Below are positions 55,589-64,000 of a stretch of DNA of 64,000 nucleotides, piece by piece. A program made the position numbers and the translations under genes. The stretch lies in assembly GCF_032884065.1 (NCBI RefSeq), contig NC_088867.1:682001-746000 (forward strand). The letters are read 5' to 3'. Every line of letters begins with the position of its first letter. Within the stretch, counting starts at the first letter, position 1. The notes below the pieces were generated by a model. That model saw only the letters and a list, made by a program, of their open reading frames with translations. It was not told the origin of the DNA and did no database searches. The stretch comes from Artemia franciscana (taxonomy: Eukaryota > Arthropoda > Branchiopoda > Anostraca > Artemiidae).

Positions 55589-58500
55589 TGCTTAGTTTTG
55601 TGATATTCTAGTCTTGAAATAATAAAAAAAGAGAGATTATATGTTCTATTTGTTTTCCACCAGCCCATTTGAGAAAAATCATGTGTGACAACAATATACC
55701 CATGGTTGGCTCAGAATCTCTCTAAATCCTTTAAACAGAAGAAATTTTAAAAACAATTATACTGATCAGCAAGAAGAATATTAACATAACTCTCTAAACT
55801 TGACACCTTTTAAGACAATTTTTAGCAAAGCAGATGCAAAACTTTAATGGTGTCATATGTCATCTAGAAAAAAAAACTGTCATCATCTTATAACATATGT
55901 AAAATAACATATGTAAATGTGACATATGTAAAAACATATGTCATCATCTAGAATTAAAATGTGTCAGATGTACTTTGATATAAGATGCCTCCAAGACTTT
56001 TAGTTGAATCTATGAAATGAAGGGACAGGTGTTCCTTTACATTTTATTCAACATGTGAAAAGAAAAACAGTTCAAATTTTTTCACAAAAGAAGAAGCTTG
56101 ATGTAAAAAAATAAATGTATTTTCAACAGAAAGCAACTGACATCAATGAAATCAAATAAAACAAAATTCATGGAGAATAAATAATATAAGCCATATATTT
56201 AACCTATAATAAGGTGGCATAAAAGATTATTTCTAAAATTGGAAAAAACCAGTGTCATGGCTTAAAGTTCTGCTCAATCAACAGGAATTGTCTTTTCAGA
56301 ACTAAGGCCAGAGAAAAAGAAACTGATAGCCAAAAAATAAGGCACCCAAAAATTTCAGGACCCTCTAGGGAAAAGAAGCAGAAGTAGGTACTTCAAAATA
56401 CCTTCCTGGGACATACTTTAGCCTGTAGACACATAACTGAAAGTTTCATTTTCCTTGCCTAACCTCTTTCACAGACAGCCAAAAGTAGCTAAAATAAAAT
56501 TTTACCCCTATTTTACCTTAAAATCCAGTTTAAATAGCAATATCAACAAATATAGACTATATAAAAGGCTATAGGTATTGGCCTAATCATTCTAAATTTT
56601 TTTAAACTAAAAATTATAGGATGATTTAGAAACTAGGCCTGTTTGATAAAGTATTATTTTACTAACCCACCAATGTGATAGCTGCCCTCCTAAAGGCCTT
56701 TTTTCGCGTCAACCAGCTGGTTTAACCAATGACAGCTTTGGTTTAACCAGCTTGTATGTTCAACGCAAAAACGGAAAAAATTACATATGGTTGAGCTCAA
56801 ACAAAACTGGTTCGCGAAAACACTTTTTACTTGTCGGTTTCGGCAAAAAATTTCAAACATAAAACATCCGTACAGTGTTAAGAGTGTCATTCTATTATAA
56901 TTAAATGATTTAGCACTGGCTTAATTTCCTCCGGATTTGACATATTTCACATTAGTTTGAGGTCAGAGAGAATTGAAAAATGATCTAGCATACTCTCTGG
57001 TATATTTGAAGAGATAGGAAGGGTCTGAATTAGTGGAATCTTGGGTTAAATTGTTCAGGTAATATATTGGAAAATGTTGTATTCATACTGTAAAAGCAAA
57101 ATTATCTATAAAAAGTCCTAAATGATAAGACTTTAGCTTTGTTGAGCTACCCTAAACAGAGGATAAAATTCTAGTTTGACTTCTTTTTGTTTTGATTTGG
57201 AATTCTACTAGCCTACCAGGCTATAGACTAAATTTCCAGTCAAATTCCAGTTTAGCTACTTTTTGCTATCTTTGATTGGGGTTATGTTAGGTGAATGAAA
57301 CTTTCAGTGATTAATCCATAGCTAAAAACATACTCTGAGAAGCTATTGCTAAGCTTATGTGATAACCCTCTTCTGTTTTTAAATCTTGGAATTTTGCATA
57401 CTGGACTGGTCTGTAACTATTAAAATTTTGGTAAAACAACATCTTACCTTAATTTTCAGCAAGCAGTTTCTGTTTCTCTGGTTTTAGCTCTGAAAATGCA
57501 ATTCTTGTTATTTGAGTAGAATTTTAAGTCATATCAGTGTTTTGTATTTAAATATAGGGAAATGTATATCCTGAAAGTTTCCAAATCTTGGAAACTTCAT
57601 AAATTGAAATTGAGCAAAGTTATGACACTAAAAACGCTTTTTTCTTGTCATTTAAGTAGAAGATTTATTTTGCAAGGGTTTCACTTTTATAACACAAGCA
57701 TTAAGGGTGTGGACCAAATATTGAGATTTCCAACTGTCATCATCACTAACCAGCAATTCTACAGGATTTAATCCTTATTTCATTAGACAATGTGATTTAA
57801 GGTAATTTAAGGCAAACGTTTTTAAGAGAGAGAAAGAGTAGAGTTAGATGCTCCAAAATACTTTCCCATGATATAGTTTAGTCTCTAGACCCATCCCTAA
57901 AAGTTTCATTTTCCTAACCTAAACCTTTTTCAAGATAATACAAATTTATCTAAAATAGAATTTTACCAAACAGAAGTTTAACCTAATAATTTGTAATAAC
58001 ATATTGTTCAGGCTAGCCTTTGCAATCCCTACAAATTTTGGCTCTTCACAACAAAGCACTATTACAGGCTTAGCCTAACAAAAGAAAGTAGCAAACTGCT
58101 TAATCTTAATAAAAAAAAATCCAAAGGACTTTATATTTCTTCAATACAAAATATATATTAATTTTTGTTTTCAGTAGAATACTAGGTAAGTATAAACCAG
58201 CAAATGTTTAAGAATTTTTTGAGGGGGGACAGCTGCCTAAAATTAACAAAATATTTCTGATAAGCACAAAAATATAACAAATTAAGCTAAACTAGGAAAA
58301 TAGTTTTTTTTCTCACTGAACAGTTACCATAACACATAATGTGTTGTAAGATTTTTGCAGTACTTGTGCATTATAGCCACGACATTCAAGTTCTATTGAG
58401 AAGTTTAGTTTGGCTAATGTTAATGACATAAAATAAAATATGATGAATATATAAAACTTTATCAACAAAATTATGAAAACTACAACAAAGAATCCTGGAA

Positions 58501-60318
58501 TTTGTAAATCAGCATCATATCTAAATATACTGTATCTTACATTGTGATAGATTGTTTTAACGCCCTACTGTACAGGGGTAAATATTTAAATTATGTATCA
58601 TAGGCAATTATCTGAAGAGTAATCTATTAAAAGTCTCCTGAGCTAACTAGGGAAGTTTTTTCTTTCTTTTTTACTTGCTTTAGCCTGTATCCAGTTCCTG
58701 ATTGCCATATAAATTCCATATTCATAGTTAAATAACATAAGCCTTTGTATATAGACTATACCTTGTTGCTAATTTTTCTGGGCATAGAATGTTTGATTTG
58801 GTAAAGCCTTAGAGAAGGACCTGAAGAGAAAGAAACATAATAAAAAAAAAATTCATGCTTCATAATTTTTAGAATAATAGCTGGTAACACATTTTATATT
58901 CAACTTTGTTCTACTTTACCCCTCAATCTTCCCAATATAAAAATGTATTGCTGAAATTTCCTATTTTCCATTTGTTTTGTCAATCTGTCTCTCTAACTTC
59001 ATCCCATGTAGCTGTAAATTAAACAAATGTGACAAACAATAACTAGAAAAACAGGTGACAGGAGGTTTAATGCATTGAAAATATGAAATTTGAGCCATAT
59101 TTCTGCACATTGGGAGGGGGATTGAGATAAAGCATAGCCTAACTTAATGATTTTCTCTTGCTATGTAGGGTAATTGGAAAGTCACTTGTATATCATGCTT
59201 TCCTTTTCAGTTTTAGTTGGATCGAAAAAATCCAAAGAAAGTCCCCTTTGAAAAGATAGTAGCCACAAAGTGAGATTGTATTTGTCAAAGCTTGGAGGTT
59301 TGTCCCTTCTGTCTGTTTAAACAAAACAGAATCTTAATTGAAGCTTTGTTCATTTCTATCTTAAGGGTGCACAACAATTATGATATAAGGTACTTTTCTT
59401 TATTCAATTGTCTTCTTTGTTGTCTAAAAGACTTTTTTTTAATCTAGATGTTTCATAAATTGCTCATTTTTACCAGAAGTTCATTTGACCTACTTTGAAA
59501 TCCCTGGTCTTAAAATTACATTTGACTTTGTTAAAGCTAGGAGACATAGACCTTGTGTTTGTTTAAAGAAAGTGAATAAACATTAGTAATTTGTATTGCA
59601 CTAAAGCCCTAGGGCCATCACAATTCCAAACAAAAAAGAAACTTCACTTTAGAATATTCAACATTGTCTAACATAACAGAAACAAAGAAAAAAAATTACC
59701 AAATTTTACTTCTGCACTCTACTGTCAACATGAGAAATTGTCCAAAATTTTAAAATCTTGCAAAACATTCATCCCTCATCACATTCACCAGCCATCTCTC
59801 ATCAAGCCTACACTTCATTTCTCATCTCACTCAATCCTACAAATGCATCAAATAACCCACTTTCTCATTAGTGCTTCCATAGATATGGTCAAAGTAAGAG
59901 CCATCTTGCTTACATTTTATTATATCTAGAAGTTTTCTGTAGCTAAGTCAGTACTTAAATATTTCATACACCTTTGTAAACAACCTTAAGATGGTAAAAT
60001 AGGTTGGATTATCCAAATTTTTAGTTGCCACAATATATTTCAATCATTATTGTAATATAAAGGGCAGCCAATAGCAAAGGACCTGAATAAATATTTTAAG
60101 GTAATTAAAAAGGTTTATTACTCAAAAACTTGATAAAACTAAAAGGGACTTCTTAATAATTGATTACTTTAAAATATCTACATTATACACAACAATAAAC
60201 CTTTGCTATAAAGGGAAAGTCAGTAAGGCCCAAAAACTATTCAATACTAATTGTGGTTTGAGACAGTTTGCTGAATGTCTAAATGATTTTAGATAGTAAT
60301 GAAGATAAAATGTGGGCA

Positions 60319-60648
60319 AACTCAACACCAATATGCAAGTAAGTAAGTATGGCAGCACTGACACATCAAGGTCTAAACTGGCAGTGCTAATTTCCACTTT
60401 GTGACCCTTTGGCCGAGAATTGCAATTAAGGGCTGGGGGCCAGAAATCTTGTGCTTTTGTACACCCTCCCTGCTTACCTTTTGCATATTTCTCCATTTGC
60501 CTATTTAGAGCTGGTTTAGATCTGTCTAACATCACTGACCCCCATTTAAAACAAATAAACAGGCAATACTAGGAATCAAACCTGTACCCCATGGACAAAG
60601 GATTTCTTACTAAGAGTGCTTTCCACTTAGCCAAGAACATTATTACAA
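60319..60648 (-). mobile_element. SINE-like unit 3, second copy
   Basis: B-box 'ggaatcaaacc' at 60572-60582 with the A-box 'ccacttagcca' about 40 bases further right. Confidence 0.73.
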
Positions 60649-60849
60649 CCAGAGTAGAACAACTATTAAAAAAAAAATATTGAAAAAAAAAACAAGATGG
60701 ATTTACAGCCATTTTCACTAATCTTCAATACACATTGTATTTTACTTAGACAAGTTATTGTAAGGCAGGTGTCAACAAAGCTCCAGCGGGGATTGCTTTA
60801 CTTAAGATGTAAACTAGCACGGTGAATACTTAGCTGGTAAAAACCAAAT

Positions 60850-60957
60850 ACACTAGAAATGCCAGGAATTAAACCTGTACCCCTTGGACAAAGAATTCCC
60901 AAACCAGAGTGCCAACAACTTAGCAAGGAACACAAATGTGACCAGAGAACTATTATT
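60850..60957 (-). mobile_element. SINE-like unit 4, second copy
   Basis: B-box 'ggaattaaacc' at 60865-60875, followed by 'caacttagcaaggaacacaa'. Confidence 0.63.
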
Positions 60958-62339
60958 TGAAAAAAGAAATATTGAAAAAAACTCAATTCATGGTTGTTGC
61001 TTTTCTCTACTGTCCCATAAACAATATATTTTATTTAGACAAATTAATTTTAAGACAGGTATCAACAAAACTCCATCAGGGATTGTATTTACTTAAGATA
61101 CAACAAGCAATGTGATTGCATAGCTTTGTGATATTCTAGTCTTAAATAATGATAAAAAAGCAAATTTACATTTGCTATTTGTTTTCCAAACCATTTTAAG
61201 CAAAACCATTTGCAACAGCAATATGTCCATGGTTAGATTAGTGTCTATCCAAAATGCTTTACAACAGAAGGGACACATTTCTTGCAAAGCAAATACTCAG
61301 CTTTAATGCTATTCTGTGTCATCTCTAAAAAATTAAACTGTATCAGGTGTATTTTGATATAAGATACTTCTAAGACTTTTAGCAAGGGGGCAGGCATTTC
61401 TTCACAATTTATACAATGTGTAAAAGAGCACCAGGGGGTGAGATTGAAAAAAAAAACTTTCAGGGATGGGTCTAAAGGCTAAAGTATGTTCTGGGAAGGT
61501 CTGCTTACATGGAGTACAAAGAAACTGTTTCACAGCTTTCCTCAATCCACTTTATAAGGTTTTAAAGATATGCAAAGACATTTCCTAAATTTTTAAAAAA
61601 AAATATTGATATGGCTTAAAATGCTACTCAAATAAAAGGAATTGCATTTTAAGAGCTAAAGCCAGAGTAAAAGAAACTGATAATTAAAAATTAAGGTAAA
61701 TCTTGTTTTGTCAAAATTTCAATAGTATAGGTATAGACCTTTTGAGTAAGCAATTATCTAAGACTTAGAAATCAGAAAAGGGTTGACATAGAAGCCTGGC
61801 AGTACCTTCCCAGAGTGTTTTTGACCCTGGATTAATTACTGAGTTTCATTCTTGTAACCTATTCCCTTTCCAAGATAATGAAAATTAGCTAAACTAGAAT
61901 TTTACGTATTTTTTGCTTTGGATTCATTACTGGAAGTTCTATTTTCCTGACTTAACCCATTTCTAAGATAGCAAACAGTAGCCAAACTAGAGTTTGACCT
62001 GGAAATTTATCCATGGTCCTATAGGGTAAGGCTGAAATGTAAAGAGTTCTGACAAAGATGCAACACATCTTGAAGCATCTAGTAAGAATAGTAATTGGAT
62101 TAACAATGCTTTATAACCACTAGGGTCTTGCTTCATCAAGGTTTTATCTCTGAAGCCAAATTACCAAGCTAAGGTCAAGTCTAGGGCGTCATTAGCCTGT
62201 GCAAGACAGGCCTAGAATACCAAAAACCCTTTAGATCCTAAGGAATATGCATAAGATTACTTACAGGTCACTGAAAAGCTAAGATTATTTCCACCATTTA
62301 CAGTTTCCTTGTGTTTTCTCACATGTTTATCCATTTAAA

Positions 62340-62875
62340 AATAACATTGACGTCACTTCACTTGTCCTCAATAATTTTTTTTTTACGGGGTTAGAAAGTG
62401 CAAGCCCACGGACAAGTAATCCTGAGTGTTCGAGAAGGTAATCCGAGTCCCCTCTGACGTCATGTGCATCTCATAAAACGCTTGGATTAGTAGATAAGTA
62501 ATCGGACAAGTAAAAGAACACGGTGAGGCATAGTTCAATTTTTCCTACGAAAACGTTTTGTAAACAAAAGCATCCAGAAACAAAGCACAGGAAGTCTAAT
62601 GGAAAAATAGAGCTGGCAATAAGTCAGGGCAAAGAATGTATAATTGTTTTAACAAATATGGATAATAATCGTTTAACAATCCAGTAAGTTATCTGAAATT
62701 TTTTAAAAGCTCTACCTTGCTAAATATATTCTTTCTCAAATAGGATAGGCCTACCCCTTAACAGGAACTTGGTAATGCTCTGGTTTATGTTGCTAGATCT
62801 ATATTGTCCCAATGCAATAGGATAAAATTTGGGATGAAGTGTGTTTTCCTATCATGTAAACAGTAGTTGTCTCAG
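62340..62875 (+). promoter_or_regulatory. Stretch outside the recognised repeats, with two TGACGTCA palindromes (possible promoter region)
   Basis: Full CRE-type palindromes 'tgacgtca' lie at 62348-62355 and 62455-62462. Between and after them are 'cttgtcc' and 'ggacaag' (62410, 62504) in both orientations. An ATG at about 62660 opens eight codons followed by 'gtaagt'. This stretch matches none of the repeat families and is less AT-rich. It could be a promoter with a short first exon or the end of another TIR element; the evidence is sequence motifs only. Confidence 0.25.
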
Positions 62876-63478
62876 GGGTAAAATTCTAGTTGATTGACTT
62901 TTTGCTATCTTGGAAAGGGGTTAGGTTTGGAAAATGGAACTTTTAGGAATGAGTCTAAAGTTATCCCAGAAAGCTATTTGGTAAAATTCTAGTTGATTGA
63001 CTTTTGGCTATCCTGGAAAGGGGTTAGGTTAGGAAAATGAACATTTCAGGGATGGGTCTAAAGGTTAAAGTAGCCTAGCCTATGTCCCAGGAAGGTATTT
63101 TAAAGTACCCACCTCTACTCCTTCTCCCTCTAGTGGGCCCTGAAATTTGCCTACATGACAGGTCAATACCTATTGAAATTTTGAGAAAACAATGTTTTAC
63201 CTTAATTTTCAGTTACCAGTTGCCTTTTCTCTGCCTTTAGTTCTGAAAATGTAATTCCTGTTATTTGAGTAGAATTCCAAGCCAAATCAATGGGTTTTTT
63301 AAAACTTTGATTAGGAAATAAATTGGGATTGAGCAAAATAATTTTTGTTGTACTTCATTCAAGCAGAAGATCTATTTTGCAAGGTTTCACTTTTATAATG
63401 CACATATTTTTAAAGGTCATCAAAGGTCAGGGCCCTCTAGAGGGAGAAGGAATGGAGGTGGGTACTTCAAAATAGCTT
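62876..63478 (+). mobile_element. Family T element, copy 4, with duplicated left terminus
   Basis: The left terminus occurs twice: 'gtaaaattctagttgattga' at about 62878 and 62980, each followed by 'ggaaaggggttaggtt'. The forward interior ('taccttaattttcagttacc', 'ctgttatttgagtagaattc') runs to 'agggccctctagagggagaa' and 'ggtgggtacttcaaaatagc'. Confidence 0.72.
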
Positions 63479-64000
63479 GTAAAATTCTAGTTTAGTGACT
63501 TCTTGCTATCTTGGAAAAGGGTTAGGTTAAGAAAATGAAACTTTTGGGGATGAGTCTACCAGCTAAAGTATATCCCATGAAGGTATTTTAAAGTATCCAC
63601 TCCCTCTCCCTCTAGAGGGTCCTGACCTTTCATAACCTTTAAAAATATATGTGTTATAAAAATGAGACCTTGTAAAATAGATCTTGTGCTTGAATATAGT
63701 ACAACAAAATTAATTTCAGCTTCACAACTTTGCTCAATCCCTATTTATAAGGTTTTAAAGATATGCAAATATATTTCCTAAATTTTGAGAAAAAACAACA
63801 TTGAAATGGCTCAGAATTCTACTCAAATAACAGGAATTACATTTTCAGAACTAAATGCCAAGAAAAAGCAACTGGTAATTGAAAATTAAGGTAAAATGTC
63901 AGTTTGTCAAAATTTCAATAGGTATAGATCTATCATGTAGGCAAATTTCAGGGCCTCCTAGAGGGAGAAGGAGTGGAGGTGGGTACTTTAAAATACCTTC
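63479..64000 (-). mobile_element. Family T element, copy 5, opposite interior, cut by the window end
   Basis: A terminus at 63479-63625 ('gtaaaattctagtttagtga', 'ctccctctagagggtcctga') is followed by the interior in reverse ('ataaggttttaaagatatgc', 'actcaaataacaggaattac', 'attgaaaattaaggtaaaat'). A second terminus ('gagggagaaggagtggaggt') is incomplete at 64000. With copy 4 it forms a head-to-head pair and thus a large inverted repeat. Confidence 0.72.

Larger units (their letters stand above)
46422..62404. repeat. Duplicated 16-kb segment, copy 2 (right of the N gap)
   Basis: Near-identical to 30321-46321 and in the same orientation. All features of copy 1 recur here, including block A (inner) at 46960-47633, block B-A reverse at 48061-50001, family T elements and block A-B at about 58500-61290. 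Length 15983 against 16001 in copy 1. Most indels are one-base length changes in homopolymers, usually one base shorter in this copy, and are concentrated after about 57.37 kb. Confidence 0.97.

Noticed and set aside
30321..62404. Recent segmental duplication as a biological event
   Set aside because: Not excluded, but both homology edges are the edges of the N gap, so an assembly overlap explains the pattern with fewer assumptions.

Overview
The window reads as eukaryotic, animal, transposon-dominated DNA, AT-rich throughout. It holds no bacterial-type operons, no rRNA or canonical tRNA gene, and no host gene that I can recognise. A CR1/Jockey-type LINE relic, a Mutator-like (MULE) element with a C48 protease domain, tRNA-derived SINE-like units and many foldback elements point to a large repeat-rich invertebrate genome. 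Arthropod, perhaps crustacean, is my guess; I cannot name the species.

Layout. 1-2150: no feature. 2151-4637: satellite array built from two interleaved monomer lengths (about 147 and 267 bp). 6311-7930: minus-strand LINE relic (PHD-like finger, reverse transcriptase core, C-terminus; endonuclease absent). 9106-13355: minus-strand MULE relic. Read through its stops and frameshifts it encodes a charged N-terminus, a zinc-finger-like segment, a DDE transposase, a SWIM-like finger, a C4 cluster and a Ulp1/C48 cysteine peptidase, followed by an intact 44-codon reading frame with four CxxC pairs. 15.0-28.8 kb: a mosaic of one repeat superfamily (blocks P and Q), four hairpin elements whose arms co-vary, a 629-bp insertion with an 8-bp target duplication, and a degenerate array of about 280 bp period. 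29.5-46.3 kb: nested repeats. Composite block A-B elements are interrupted by foldback elements, one of which is split by a 6.4-kb element with 15-bp terminal inverted repeats and a TAA target duplication. tRNA-derived SINE-like units and TIR elements (family T) fill the rest.

At 46322-46421 there are exactly 100 Ns. The sequence ending at the gap (30321-46321) is repeated almost exactly after it (46422-62404). Both ends of the homology coincide with the gap edges, so the simplest reading is two contig ends (or two haplotypes) that overlap by about 16 kb and were joined without merging, rather than a biological tandem duplication. The non-redundant content is then about 48 kb. 62405-64000 continues beyond the overlap with a short stretch unrelated to the repeats and two further family T elements.

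The elements do not form a pathway; the window records successive insertions and decay. The only fully open small coding candidate is the 44-codon Cys-rich frame at 9106-9240, which sits in the same reading frame as the protease segment upstream of it.
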